Below, in pieces: positions 19,586-30,215 of a DNA stretch of 64,000 bases. Where the stretch lies: positions 1 through 64,000 of the forward strand of contig DXJG01000004.1 in NCBI GenBank assembly GCA_019056805.1, given 5' to 3'. Both the position numbers and the translations under genes were made by a program. The notes beneath the pieces are model-generated. The model saw only the letters and a program-made list of their open reading frames with translations. It did no database searches and was not told the DNA's origin. The DNA is from Candidatus Baldrarchaeota archaeon. Its GTDB lineage: Archaea; Asgardarchaeota; Baldrarchaeia; Baldrarchaeales; DXJG01. Within the stretch, counting starts at the first letter, position 1; every line of letters begins with the position of its first letter.

Positions 19586-20947
19586 ATGAAAATAATGGAA
19601 GAATATGACATTGTAATCAAAAATGCGACTCTTGTAACAATGGATGAAAAGAATAGAGTAATTAAAGATGGAGCTATAGCAATAAACAAAGATAGAATAT
19701 CTTTTGTGGGTAAAACCTCTGAATTGAAACAGAGAGGAGAAATAGAGATAGATGGAACACGAAAAATAGTGATCCCAGGTCTAATAAATTCCCATACCCA
19801 TATGTTTCAAACCTTAATGAGGGGAGTTGCTGACGATCTACCTCTTTTAAAATGGTTAAAAGAAGTAATTATGCCATTAAGCCTAAATCTTAAAAGAGAA
19901 CACGCTTATGCTGGAGCTCTTTTAGGATGCATAGAAAATTTGAAAACAGGGTCTACAACCATCATAGATAATCATTACATTCATTTTGACCCTAAAAATA
20001 CAGAATATGTAATTAAAGCGATTGAAGAAACAGGAATACGTGGAATGGTTGCAAGAGGATACTATATTAGACTTGCCAGACCAGAATTTAACGAAGACCT
20101 CGACAAGGCTTTAAAAGATGTTGAAAACTTGATGAGGAAGTGGAATGGTAAGGAAAACGGTAGGATAATGATATGTCCAGCTCCTATGACAGTTTGGAGT
20201 CAAACAGAAGAAAGTTTAAAGAAAACAGTTGAATTAGCTAAAAAATACGATGTACCAATACATATTCACACAGCTGAGACAAAAGCTGAAGTTGAATTAG
20301 TTAAAAAACATGAAGGAAAGACAAGTGTAGAGTGGCTTTATAGCATAGGAGTGTTAAACGAGAGATTTCATCTTGTACATGCTATTTGGCTTACTGATAA
20401 AGAAGTGAAAATGGTGGCAAAATCAGGTGCACACGTAGTTCATAATCCCATCAGCAACATGATAATTGGCTCTGGGGTTGCAAAAATACCAATGATGATC
20501 AAAGAAGGTGTTAACATAGGATTAGGTTCTGATGGCCCTGCTAGTAACAATAATGAGGATATGATTGAAGTTCTTAAGTTTGCATCGCTTCTCCACAAAG
20601 TTCATCATGTTAACCCTGCTATAATTACTGCAGATCAAGTGTTCAAAATGGCAACACTTAATGGTGCAAAACTGCTACGAATGGAAGATAAGCTGGGAAG
20701 CCTTGAAATAGGGAAGAAAGCAGATGTAACTGTAATCGATATTAATAAATCTCATATCGCTCCAGTTCACAATCCAATAAGTGCAATAGTTTATTGCGCC
20801 TATGGAACTGACGTTGATACGGTTATTGTTGATGGTAAAATAGTGGTGCGAAACGGAGAATTAATAACAATTAACGAGCAAGAAGTATTAGAAAAAGCTT
20901 GGAAAGCAGCATATGATCTCGTAGAAAAAACGGGTGTGAAAAGTTAA
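19586..20947 (+). CDS. Amidohydrolase, TrzA/MtaD-like deaminase
   Basis: IPGLINSHTHMFQTLMRGVADDLPL, IHIHTAET, LVHAIWL, VVHNPISNM, GLGSDGPASNNNEDM. Confidence 0.92.
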   Translation: MKIMEEYDIVIKNATLVTMDEKNRVIKDGAIAINKDRISFVGKTSELKQRGEIEIDGTRKIVIPGLINSHTHMFQTLMRGVADDLPLLKWLKEVIMPLSLNLKREHAYAGALLGCIENLKTGSTTIIDNHYIHFDPKNTEYVIKAIEETGIRGMVARGYYIRLARPEFNEDLDKALKDVENLMRKWNGKENGRIMICPAPMTVWSQTEESLKKTVELAKKYDVPIHIHTAETKAEVELVKKHEGKTSVEWLYSIGVLNERFHLVHAIWLTDKEVKMVAKSGAHVVHNPISNMIIGSGVAKIPMMIKEGVNIGLGSDGPASNNNEDMIEVLKFASLLHKVHHVNPAIITADQVFKMATLNGAKLLRMEDKLGSLEIGKKADVTVIDINKSHIAPVHNPISAIVYCAYGTDVDTVIVDGKIVVRNGELITINEQEVLEKAWKAAYDLVEKTGVKS

Positions 20948-20997
20948 CATTATCTAAATAATGATTTTATGTAAAATCGTATTTGAGTTGAGTTAAA

Positions 20998-22185
20998 ATG
21001 GTGGATATTTCGGTTGAAATTGCTGGTATAAAATTTCGCAATCCTGTATTAACCGCTGCAGGTCCTCCATCAAGAAATGGTCAAGTTCTTGTTGAAGCAG
21101 CTAGAGGTGGAGCTGGAGGCTTAGTAGCTAAAACAATAAGCGTGGAAGCAGCAAAGGTTCCCAGACCAAATATGGCTCTTATAGATAGAGGGGAACTCTT
21201 ATCTTTCATGCTTTTAACTTTACATTCTAGACTTGTATCAGTTTCACGTAGCATGGTTAAAATTCCACGTGGAATGCTCAACACAGAGCTCTGGAGCGAC
21301 ATACCTTACCAGCAATGGTTGGAAAAGGAGTATAAAATTGCTAAAGGCGCCGGGCTACCAGTAATTGCAAGTGTTGGATATACGGCTGATGAGTTAAGAA
21401 AACTCGGCCCAGAGGTGGAGAAAGCTGGTGTTGATGGGATTGAATTTTCTACACATTATATAGAATATGATCCTAAACCTCTTGTTGAAGTTGCAAAAGC
21501 TTTGCGAGAAAGTGTAGAGATACCTATTTTTGTTAAGTTAAGTCCTCATGTAGTTAATATTGAAATGTTTGCTAAAGCTGTTGAAAAATATGTAGATGGT
21601 GTCGTTGCTATTAATTCGCTTGGACCATGCCTATACATTGATGTTGAGACAGGTAAGCCATTACTTGGAGGTAAAAATGGATATGGGTGGCTAAGTGGAC
21701 CGGCTATTAAACCATTAGCAGTTAGATGTGTCGCTGATATAGCGAGAACAGTTAAAAAACCAGTTATTGGTGTAGGAGGAGTAATGTCTGGCAGAGATGC
21801 TATAGAGTTCTTTATGGTTGGAGCATCAGCCGTGCAAATATGTACAGGAGCTATATTAGAAGGACCGAAAATCTATGGTCAAGTTGCTAAAGAAATACAG
21901 GAATTTTTGAAAAATCATGGTTATGATAGCATTGAGGATATAAAGGGAATTGCATTAAAATATCTACCTGAAAAACCACTTAGAACTCATCCTAAACCTC
22001 CAAAACTCTACGAGGAACTTTGTAAAGGCTGTGGATTATGTGTAACCTCTTGCGTTTATGGAGCATTAAAACTAGTTGAAGATGCTAAAAGTGGTAAGCT
22101 AATTGTTTCAATAGATGAAAAGAAATGTGATGGCTGTGGATTATGTACATCAATTTGCCCTACTCGTGCTCTTAAATTTGAATAG
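20998..22185 (+). CDS. Dihydroorotate/dihydropyrimidine dehydrogenase-like (PreA-like) with C-terminal 2x4Fe-4S
   Basis: GIKFRNPVLTAAGPPSRNG; GVGGVMSGRDAIEFFMVGASAVQICTG; CKGCGLCVTSCVYGA, CDGCGLCTSICPT. Confidence 0.9.
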   Translation: MVDISVEIAGIKFRNPVLTAAGPPSRNGQVLVEAARGGAGGLVAKTISVEAAKVPRPNMALIDRGELLSFMLLTLHSRLVSVSRSMVKIPRGMLNTELWSDIPYQQWLEKEYKIAKGAGLPVIASVGYTADELRKLGPEVEKAGVDGIEFSTHYIEYDPKPLVEVAKALRESVEIPIFVKLSPHVVNIEMFAKAVEKYVDGVVAINSLGPCLYIDVETGKPLLGGKNGYGWLSGPAIKPLAVRCVADIARTVKKPVIGVGGVMSGRDAIEFFMVGASAVQICTGAILEGPKIYGQVAKEIQEFLKNHGYDSIEDIKGIALKYLPEKPLRTHPKPPKLYEELCKGCGLCVTSCVYGALKLVEDAKSGKLIVSIDEKKCDGCGLCTSICPTRALKFE

Positions 22186-22189
22186 GAAG

Positions 22190-22702
22190 GTGACTAAAAT
22201 ACAGAAAATATTAGTTGTTGACCCTGAAAAATGCACAGGATGCCGCTTATGTGAACTTGTTTGTTCAGCATTTCACGAAAAAGCTTTTTCACCCATCAAA
22301 AGCCGAATTCACATTATAAAATGGGATGAAAAAGCAGTAGATGTTCCAATGGTATGTCAACACTGTTCTAAACCGGTTTGCGTTGATATTTGTCCCACAA
22401 ACGCCCTATATAAGGATGCTAAAAATGGAATTGTAGTCGTAGATGAGACTCGATGCATAGGTTGCAAAGTTTGTGTTCTAAGCTGCCCCTTCGGAGCAAT
22501 TAGCTGGGACACTGAGCATGGTAAAATTTTAAAATGTGATCTTTGTGATGGAGAACCTCAATGTGTAAAAATTTGCAAGTTCGATGCTCTCAAATATGTT
22601 AAAGCTGATAAGGTAACATTGCTTAGGAAACGTGAAGGAGCTAAAAAACTTTCAGAGCTTGTGTCACTAATTGTTGGAGAGGGATTTTATGCCAGAGGTT
22701 AA
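22190..22702 (+). CDS. 4Fe-4S ferredoxin subunit (likely GTG start at 22190)
   Basis: CTGCRLCELVC, CQHCSKPVCVDICPTNA, CIGCKVCVLSCPFG, CDLCDGEPQCVKIC. Confidence 0.9.
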   Translation: MTKIQKILVVDPEKCTGCRLCELVCSAFHEKAFSPIKSRIHIIKWDEKAVDVPMVCQHCSKPVCVDICPTNALYKDAKNGIVVVDETRCIGCKVCVLSCPFGAISWDTEHGKILKCDLCDGEPQCVKICKFDALKYVKADKVTLLRKREGAKKLSELVSLIVGEGFYARG

Positions 22703-22970
22703 AGTAAGACTCTACGGAATTTTCAGAGATAAAGTAGGTAAAAACGAATTTTTAGTCAATAGTGAAAACCTTTTAGACATCATATTCCATGTTGCTAGTC
22801 TTATGGGGAAAGAAGGAGAAAAACTGTTACTTAATGAAGATAAAAGCGATATAAATCCTCTTGTTAAAATCGTTATTAATGGAGAGAAAATAGTAACAAG
22901 AAACACCGCAGAGGTATCTTTGAAGGAGGGGGATGTAATAGCTATATTTCCACCCGTAGGAGGAGGGTAA
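22689..22970 (+). CDS. MoaD/ThiS-like sulfur carrier
   Basis: MPEVKVRLYGIFRDKVGKNEF...EVSLKEGDVIAIFPPVGGG; ends with GG. Confidence 0.88.
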   Translation: MPEVKVRLYGIFRDKVGKNEFLVNSENLLDIIFHVASLMGKEGEKLLLNEDKSDINPLVKIVINGEKIVTRNTAEVSLKEGDVIAIFPPVGGG

Positions 22971-22971
22971 C

Positions 22972-24882
22972 TTGTATAAAGGAGGATATAAAGGTAAAAT
23001 TCTCAGAGTAAATCTTTCAAAAAACGAAATTAAAATTGAACCCCTGTCTAAAGAGCTTGTACGAAATTATATCGGCGGCTCAGGATTCGCTGCCAAAATA
23101 CTATATGATGAAGTAGGACCTGAAATCGATCCACTAAGCCCAGATAACGAATTAATTTTGGCAACAGGTCCTTTAACAGGAACCTTATGGCCAACTACAG
23201 GACGTATCATGTTTGCATCTAAAAGTCCTCTTACAGAAATTGGGGGCGAAAGTCACGTAGGAGGATTTCTAGGTCCAGAACTAAAATTTGCAGGTTATGA
23301 CATGATAATAGTTAAAGGGAAAGCAAAATCTCCTGTTTATCTATACATAGAGGACGATATCGTAGAGTTAAGGGACGCTAAGCATCTATGGGGTAGCGAT
23401 ACTCATGAAACTACTAAAATAATTCAAGAAGAAAATGGAGATCCTGAAATTCAAGTAGCCGCCATAGGCCCAGCAGGAGAAAATCTAGTTCTCTACGCTT
23501 GCATTATAATTAATCTTGCTCGTGCTGCTGGTAGAACTGGTATGGGCGCAGTAATGGGATCAAAAAACCTCAAAGCCATAGCCGTAAGAGGAACAGGTAC
23601 CGTTGAGGTTGCAGATTTCGAAAAATTCATGGAACTCGCTGAAGAGGCCCATGAAAGAATAGATAAAAATCCCCAAGCAAGAGAAATGACAAAATACGGA
23701 ACACCACTTCTTGTAGCATATAAACAAGAGATTGGAGAACTACCAACCAGAAATCACCAAACAGGCGTATTTAATGAATGGGAGAAACTCTCAGCAGAAA
23801 CCCTTAGAGAAAACTACTGGGTTAAAACCCGAGCCTGCTTTGGATGTAGCATAGCATGCAAGAAAGCCTTTAAAGTTACTGAAGGACCATATGCTGGAAC
23901 TTTTAGTGAAGGACCAGAATACGAAGGACTCTATGCTTTTGGAACCAATTGCGGAAACCCTGATTTCGGCTCTATTCTCAAAGCAAATCTCCTATGTAAC
24001 AAATATGGCATAGATATTATTTCAGCTGGAGCAACCATAGCTTTTATGATGGAACTCTATGAAAAGGGAATAATTAGTAGAGAGGATGTTGAAGGCTTAA
24101 ACTTCACCTGGGGAAATCATGAACTTATTGTTGAACTTCTTCCAAAAATTGCTCATAGAGAAGGCATAGGAAACTTACTGGCTGAAGGAACATATAGAAT
24201 AGCTAAAAAAATAGGAAAAAACGCCGAGAAATATGCAATTCAAGTTAAAAAGTTAGAGATGTCAGGACAAGATGGTAGAACTCATAGAAGCATAGCGCTT
24301 GGACATGCAACAGCCGCTAGAGGAGCAGATCACCTTAGAAGTTTAATAACAGTTGATCAATTAGGATATGAGGAAATAGCAAAACAAAGATTCGGAGAAG
24401 ATAAATTACCAGAAATATGTAATCCATATACTGAGAAGTATAAGGCTTACGCCACAAAAATTACAGAAGACGTTTACGCAATAAGAGATGCACTAATAGT
24501 TTGCTGGTATAGTTGTGCTTGGCCACCCATATTTTGGATAGAAGATTTCGCACAAATATTACCCATAGCTACAGGAATAAAAGAATTTGGAAGCATAGAG
24601 GAACTGTATAAGATCGGTGAGAGACAAGTAACCCTAAAAAGAGCCTTTAACGTCCGTGAAGGCATAAGAAGAAAAGACGATACATTACCAGAAAGATTCC
24701 TCAAAGAACCAATGCCAGAAGGCCCAGGAAGAGGACAAGTCGTTAATCTTGATGTTATGCTTGATGAATACTACGAGTTAAGAGGATGGAACAAAGAAAC
24801 AGGAATACCAACAAAAGAAAAACTTAAGGAACTCGGTCTTAACTTTGTTATTAACGACTTTGAAAAACGAGGAATTCTATAA
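22972..24882 (+). CDS. AOR family protein 2
   Basis: YIGGSGFAAKILYD, ATGPLTGTLWPTTGR, CFGCSIACK, RRKDDTLPERFLKEP. Confidence 0.95.
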   Translation: MYKGGYKGKILRVNLSKNEIKIEPLSKELVRNYIGGSGFAAKILYDEVGPEIDPLSPDNELILATGPLTGTLWPTTGRIMFASKSPLTEIGGESHVGGFLGPELKFAGYDMIIVKGKAKSPVYLYIEDDIVELRDAKHLWGSDTHETTKIIQEENGDPEIQVAAIGPAGENLVLYACIIINLARAAGRTGMGAVMGSKNLKAIAVRGTGTVEVADFEKFMELAEEAHERIDKNPQAREMTKYGTPLLVAYKQEIGELPTRNHQTGVFNEWEKLSAETLRENYWVKTRACFGCSIACKKAFKVTEGPYAGTFSEGPEYEGLYAFGTNCGNPDFGSILKANLLCNKYGIDIISAGATIAFMMELYEKGIISREDVEGLNFTWGNHELIVELLPKIAHREGIGNLLAEGTYRIAKKIGKNAEKYAIQVKKLEMSGQDGRTHRSIALGHATAARGADHLRSLITVDQLGYEEIAKQRFGEDKLPEICNPYTEKYKAYATKITEDVYAIRDALIVCWYSCAWPPIFWIEDFAQILPIATGIKEFGSIEELYKIGERQVTLKRAFNVREGIRRKDDTLPERFLKEPMPEGPGRGQVVNLDVMLDEYYELRGWNKETGIPTKEKLKELGLNFVINDFEKRGIL

Positions 24883-24939
24883 TAACTTCCAAATCTATCT
24901 GCTAAGCTATTATCTTTAATGTGAATGTAAATTGTAAGG

Positions 24940-25449
24940 GTGATGTTTTTGAAGTTTCTTTATATTGATCCCTTAGAGTGTACTGGCTGTAGAATCTGTG
25001 AAATGGTTTGTAGTTTTCATTGGGAAAAGGTTTTAAATCCTAGAAAATCTCGTTTGAGAGTTATGCGTGTTGAAGCTGGTCTCGATATGGTCATTGCATG
25101 TAGGAATTGTGCTAAGCCTAAATGTATGGAAGTTTGCCCTGAAAACGCTATAAGGAAAGTTGAATCTACTGGACTAGTTGTTGTGGATGAGAAAAAGTGC
25201 ACGGGTTGTACTGCTTGTATTGAAGCTTGTCCTTTTGGAGCAATCTATATGCATCCAGATAAAAATGTAGCAATTAAATGCGTTTTATGCGGTACATGTG
25301 TAAAATACTGTCCGGTTGGAACGCTTAGAATAATTAGTCCAGAGGAACTAGCTCAATATAACACAGCGAGATATATTAAAAAGATTAAAGCAACTTTCTT
25401 AGAGGATCTTAAGATACCTGAAGATGCGAAGAGAGAGGGGGACCCATAA
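24940..25449 (+). CDS. 4Fe-4S ferredoxin subunit
   Basis: CTGCRICEMVC, CRNCAKPKCMEVCPENA, CTGCTACIEACPFG, CVLCGTCVKYCPVG. Confidence 0.92.
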   Translation: MMFLKFLYIDPLECTGCRICEMVCSFHWEKVLNPRKSRLRVMRVEAGLDMVIACRNCAKPKCMEVCPENAIRKVESTGLVVVDEKKCTGCTACIEACPFGAIYMHPDKNVAIKCVLCGTCVKYCPVGTLRIISPEELAQYNTARYIKKIKATFLEDLKIPEDAKREGDP

Positions 25450-27360
25450 ATGGAATTTAAAGGCGGATATGCTGGAAAAATACTTTGGATCAACTTATCT
25501 GAAAAAAGAATTAAGAAAGAACCTTTACCTAAAGATCTTGCATATAACTACCTTGGTGGTCTTGGATTCGTCTCCAGAATTTTATTTGATCTTATTAAGC
25601 CTAAAATTGACCCTTTAAGCCCGGAGAATGTTTTAGCTTTTGCTACCGGACCCTTAACTGGAACACTTTTCCCGCAAGCCAGTCGCTATATTGTTGCAGC
25701 TAAAAGCCCTCTAACCGATATTTGGGGTTCTGCTCACTCAGCAGGTTTTTGGGGTCCAGAACTAAAATTTGCAGGTTACGATATGATAATTATAAGAGGA
25801 AGAGCTGAAAAACCTGTGTATATTTGGATTAACGATGATTATGTAGAAATTTTGGATGCTTCTCATCTCTGGGGCTTAAATGTACTTGAAACTGAAGATA
25901 TTATTAGAAGAGACCATGGTGATAATAAAATTAGAGTTGCATGTATTGGTCCTGCAGGAGAGAAACTTGTAAGATTTGCTGCTGTTATGAATGATAAATG
26001 TAGAGCTGCGGCTAGAAGCGGTATGGGCACGGTCATGGGGTCTAAAAATTTAAAAGCTATTGCTGTTCGAGGATCAAAAGACATTAAAATTGCTGATCCA
26101 AACAGATATCTAAAGATCATTAAAGAATTTCAGCAAAGAATGTTAAACAATCCATTTACTCCTTCTAGAATCAAATACGGGACAAACAATCTAATTGAAC
26201 TTATGCAAGAAATAGGAAGACTTCCAACCTACAACATGAAACAAGGAGTTTTCGAAGAATACCATAAAATTAGCGGTGAATATATTCGTACTCATTATCT
26301 TATTAAGCCAAGAGCATGTTTTGCTTGTGTTCAAAGATGTGGAAGACATACTGCAGTACCTGAGGGCCCATATGCTTACGTTGGTGGAGGCCCAGAATTT
26401 GAAGGACTAAGCGCATTAGGTTCACGTTGCGGAGTATCTCACACAGAAGCAGTACTCTATGCAAATCACCTATGCAACTTATACGGCATGGACGTAATTA
26501 GCTGTGGAGCAACAATCAGCTGGGCCATGGAATGCTATGAAAAAGGTATCATTACTGAAAGGGATACTGGAGGACTTGCTTTAAAATGGGGAGACCCAGA
26601 ACTATTGGTAAAACTTGTTAAGATGATTGCTTTTCGAGAAGGTTTTGGCAACCTTTTAGCTGAAGGAAGTTGGAGAGCAGCGAGAAAAATCGGTCATGGC
26701 GCTGAAAAATATGTGATGCATGTTAAAAAACAGGAAATAGCTGGACAAGAGCCCAGAGCTCAAAAATCCATGGGACTAGCTTCAGCGACAGCTGCTAGAG
26801 GGGCAGACCATCTCTATGCTTTTCCAGTACTTGATGAAGTCGGTTTTAATGAGGAAATTAAGAGGCGATTTGGTGAACAGTATTTACCTGAGATGGCTGA
26901 TCGGCTAAATCCTAAGTATAAGGGCATAATGGTGGCTGAATGCGAGAACTTCGCTGCAGTTGTTGAAAGTGTAGGTGTTTGCAAATATGGTACAATGATT
27001 CCACCAGAATTTTACTACGAAGACATAGCACTGGCATTGGAAATCACTGTAGGATTCAAATTTACGTCTACAGAGCTAAGAAAAATCGGTGAACGCATAG
27101 TTAATCTAAACAGAGCATTCAACGCTAGAGAAGGTGTAACTAGAAAAGATGATACATTACCAGAAAGATTTCTTAAAGAACCGGCTCCCAAGGGTCCAGC
27201 AAAAGGACAAATCGTTGAACTAAACCAAATGTTAGACGAATATTATATTCATAGAGAATGGGATTTAAAAAATGGATTACCAACCAAGAAAAAGTTAGAA
27301 GAGCTAAACTTATCAGATGTGGTAGGTCAACTAGAAAGAATAGGTATTTTACTTCAATAA
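25450..27360 (+). CDS. AOR family protein 3
   Basis: YLGGLGFVSRILFD, ATGPLTGTLFPQASRYIVAAKSPLTDIWGSAHSAG, CFACVQRCG, DDTLPERFLKEP. Confidence 0.95.
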   Translation: MEFKGGYAGKILWINLSEKRIKKEPLPKDLAYNYLGGLGFVSRILFDLIKPKIDPLSPENVLAFATGPLTGTLFPQASRYIVAAKSPLTDIWGSAHSAGFWGPELKFAGYDMIIIRGRAEKPVYIWINDDYVEILDASHLWGLNVLETEDIIRRDHGDNKIRVACIGPAGEKLVRFAAVMNDKCRAAARSGMGTVMGSKNLKAIAVRGSKDIKIADPNRYLKIIKEFQQRMLNNPFTPSRIKYGTNNLIELMQEIGRLPTYNMKQGVFEEYHKISGEYIRTHYLIKPRACFACVQRCGRHTAVPEGPYAYVGGGPEFEGLSALGSRCGVSHTEAVLYANHLCNLYGMDVISCGATISWAMECYEKGIITERDTGGLALKWGDPELLVKLVKMIAFREGFGNLLAEGSWRAARKIGHGAEKYVMHVKKQEIAGQEPRAQKSMGLASATAARGADHLYAFPVLDEVGFNEEIKRRFGEQYLPEMADRLNPKYKGIMVAECENFAAVVESVGVCKYGTMIPPEFYYEDIALALEITVGFKFTSTELRKIGERIVNLNRAFNAREGVTRKDDTLPERFLKEPAPKGPAKGQIVELNQMLDEYYIHREWDLKNGLPTKKKLEELNLSDVVGQLERIGILLQ

Positions 27361-27558
27361 TAGCAACATTATAACTAAGCGATAATAGTCTTATCAAATG
27401 CTTTTTTACTATTCAAATGTTTAATTCTAGTACTAACAACGGAAAATTAAAAGTAGTATAATGTTAAATAAAAGCGTCAAAAGTTTTTATAGAGTAAATT
27501 TATAAGACAATATATCGGTATTGAAATGAAAACCATTGACAATATATGAGGTGTTAGA

Positions 27559-28527
27559 ATGGTTAGGTTTTTCTTCTCTACTGATGTTCATGGCAGTGAC
27601 CTTGTTTGGAGAAAATGGCTAAATACCCCCAAACAGAGAGGGGCTCAAATAGTTCTTTTCTGCGGAGACCTAACCGGTAAAAGCGTTATCCCAATAATTC
27701 AAAAGAAAGACAATTTGTGGACATGTAGAGTCGTTGGCAGAAACTGGGAACTCCACAACATGGAAGAAGTAAAGAAAATGCAACAAAGAATCGCAGATCT
27801 CGGATACTACTCCAAAATAATGACTCCAGAAGAGGTAAGAGAACTTCAAGCAGACCCCAAAAAAGTCGATAAACTTTTCGAAGAACTTATATGCGAAAGA
27901 CTGAGAAACTGGCTAAATATGGCAGTTGAAATACTCGGAAAAGACATAACACTCTACGTTATGCCAGGAAACGACGACGAACAATACATAGATGAAGTAA
28001 TCAAAGAATTCGACAAAGAATATGAAAACATTATATATCCACTTGGAAAAGCCGTCGAAATTCCCGGCCTTCCAGGATATGAAATGATAAGCTTAGACTA
28101 CGTTAACCCAACTCCATGGAATACTCCCAGAGAAGACAACGAAAAAGGATTATGGAAAAGACTAGAAAAACTTGCCAACCAAGTAAGTGTAGACTGGGAC
28201 CATGTACTATGCAACTTCCACTGTCCTCCCATTAACACAAAACTCGACGTAGCTCCAAAACTAGACAAGAATTTAAAACCTGTGACCTATGCTGGCACAC
28301 CAGCATATGAACATGTAGGAAGTAAATCCATCAGAAAATTCATCGAAAAATACCAACCACTAATGGGACTGCATGGCCACATACACGAAAGTTACGCTTC
28401 CGATAAAATAGGGAAAACGATAGTAGTAAACCCTGGAAGCGAATACATGTCAGGTGTTCTAAGAGGATTCATAATCGACATAACACCTGAAGGTGGACTA
28501 GAAAGATACTGGAAAGTAGAGGGGTGA
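27559..28527 (+). CDS. Metallophosphoesterase
   Basis: STDVHGSDLVWRKW, FCGDLTG, MPGNDDEQY, GLHGHIHES, NPGS. Confidence 0.9.
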   Translation: MVRFFFSTDVHGSDLVWRKWLNTPKQRGAQIVLFCGDLTGKSVIPIIQKKDNLWTCRVVGRNWELHNMEEVKKMQQRIADLGYYSKIMTPEEVRELQADPKKVDKLFEELICERLRNWLNMAVEILGKDITLYVMPGNDDEQYIDEVIKEFDKEYENIIYPLGKAVEIPGLPGYEMISLDYVNPTPWNTPREDNEKGLWKRLEKLANQVSVDWDHVLCNFHCPPINTKLDVAPKLDKNLKPVTYAGTPAYEHVGSKSIRKFIEKYQPLMGLHGHIHESYASDKIGKTIVVNPGSEYMSGVLRGFIIDITPEGGLERYWKVEG

Positions 28528-29375
28528 GTCCGCTCTTGTCAAAAGAAGGTCCAGGCATTAAGATATCTGATGAAGAATTTCTCAACGAAGCAAAAACAGT
28601 TATAGATAAAGCTCAAGAAAAGGGCATAATACTTAGAATACTCGGTGCACTAGCAATACACATCCACAGCGAACACACACCACGATGCATCGAACTTCAC
28701 AAAAGTTTAGGAAGATTAGGGGAAAAGGGGCCAACCTTTACAGACCTTGACCTCATAGCTTACAAAAAACAGAGAAAAGAAGTAAAAAATTTCTTTGAAA
28801 AAGACTTGAAGTTTGTGCCGGATAGACGTATTAACACGCTTTTCGGAGGAAAACGATACATATTCTACCATCCCAAAGGAGCCTACTACGTTGACATATT
28901 TTTCAGTAAACTTGAATTCAGCCATGATGTCGATTTCGGAGAAGCCCCCCAAAAGGGAAGACTAGAACTTGACTACCCAACAATAACTCTCGCAGACCTT
29001 GTACTAGAGAAAACACAAATTCACGACATAAATCTCAAAGACATAATAGACCTAATAGTTCTCTTCTTAGGGCATCCAGTGGAAAAAGAAGAGAAAAAAG
29101 AAGCTATAAACGGTAAATACATTGCAGAAGTACTTGCAAATGACTGGGGATTCTGGTACGATGCAACAAACAACCTAAACAAAGTTAAAAACTTTGCAGA
29201 AAAATTCTACAATGAAGGCAAAATAACAGAAGAAGAATATAAGACCGTAATCGAAAGAATAGACACCCTTCTCAAGATGATAGAAGAGGAACCAAAAACC
29301 AAAGCATGGCAAAAAAGAGCGAAAAAGGGAACAAAGAAAATATGGTACAGACCAGTCGAAGAAGTAATACGATAA
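28524..29375 (+). CDS. Nucleotidyltransferase-like protein (GTG start, 4-nt overlap with the phosphoesterase)
   Basis: RILGALAIHIHSE...TFTDLDLIAYKKQRKEVKNF, YYVDIFFSKLEFSHDVDF, LVLEKTQIHDINLKDIIDLIVLFLGHP. Confidence 0.7.
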   Translation: MSPLLSKEGPGIKISDEEFLNEAKTVIDKAQEKGIILRILGALAIHIHSEHTPRCIELHKSLGRLGEKGPTFTDLDLIAYKKQRKEVKNFFEKDLKFVPDRRINTLFGGKRYIFYHPKGAYYVDIFFSKLEFSHDVDFGEAPQKGRLELDYPTITLADLVLEKTQIHDINLKDIIDLIVLFLGHPVEKEEKKEAINGKYIAEVLANDWGFWYDATNNLNKVKNFAEKFYNEGKITEEEYKTVIERIDTLLKMIEEEPKTKAWQKRAKKGTKKIWYRPVEEVIR

Positions 29376-29443
29376 ATCAAACATCAAGCCTATTTTATTA
29401 TTTCATTTTTTCATGCACCTGTGTTCACAATGGGAAAAAATGT

Positions 29444-30139
29444 TTAAAGTTTAGGAATAACTTCATAATTTCTCCTGAGGAAACCGGGTTCTTTTAGAAC
29501 CTCTATATGTTTATAATCGTCAAAAAACATTTTAAACCTCAATTTCTTAGGGTCAACTCCTCCCTTCTTAGCCTCGGCCGCCAAAACCTCTAATAATTCA
29601 TCTATTACACCCTTAATCCTTCTTTTCTCCTGTATTCCTAACTTTACCATCTTCTCCTTGAGTGAGTGTCTCGCAAAATAGTCTACTACCATAAAGGCAT
29701 TCGGTATTATTATAATGCATAAAGCAATAATCACCGGATTCGAAACTATTTTTAACAAAGCCGTCTGTTTCTGAGGATTTATCATAGTATTTATGTAGAG
29801 AATGCCAAAAATGCCAATAGAAAGAATTGCCGCCACCCTTAAGAGAGAACCAGCAACGATATATTTTCTAATCTTATCCTCCGTAGCCAAAGTTCCCGTT
29901 AATACTCTAAGTTCTTTTCTAGCCTTCTTCCATATACTCTTAACACGGGGTACATCAGATTTTCTTATAGCTCTATCTATTTTATCATGACTAACATATA
30001 GACCTCGTCTAATATCATCTAACCATGAGATCGCTTGAGTTAGATAAAATAACCTATTCCTGACACTCTTCTCAGACACGTGTATCTCACCCAATTTAAA
30101 ACATGTAATATTTAATCTGTCAAATAAAGATTGTGACAT
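29444..30139 (-). CDS. Membrane protein of unknown function
   Basis: Two predicted TM segments (LLRVAAILSIGIFGILYINTMI; VIIALCIIIIPNAFMVVDYFA). Confidence 0.6.
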   Translation of the reverse strand: MSQSLFDRLNITCFKLGEIHVSEKSVRNRLFYLTQAISWLDDIRRGLYVSHDKIDRAIRKSDVPRVKSIWKKARKELRVLTGTLATEDKIRKYIVAGSLLRVAAILSIGIFGILYINTMINPQKQTALLKIVSNPVIIALCIIIIPNAFMVVDYFARHSLKEKMVKLGIQEKRRIKGVIDELLEVLAAEAKKGGVDPKKLRFKMFFDDYKHIEVLKEPGFLRRNYEVIPKL

Positions 30140-30215
30140 CTATATTATAGACAATAACGATAGACGATAAAACTTATATGCAACCAAATATACATAAATA
30201 ATTTAAAAAATAAAG

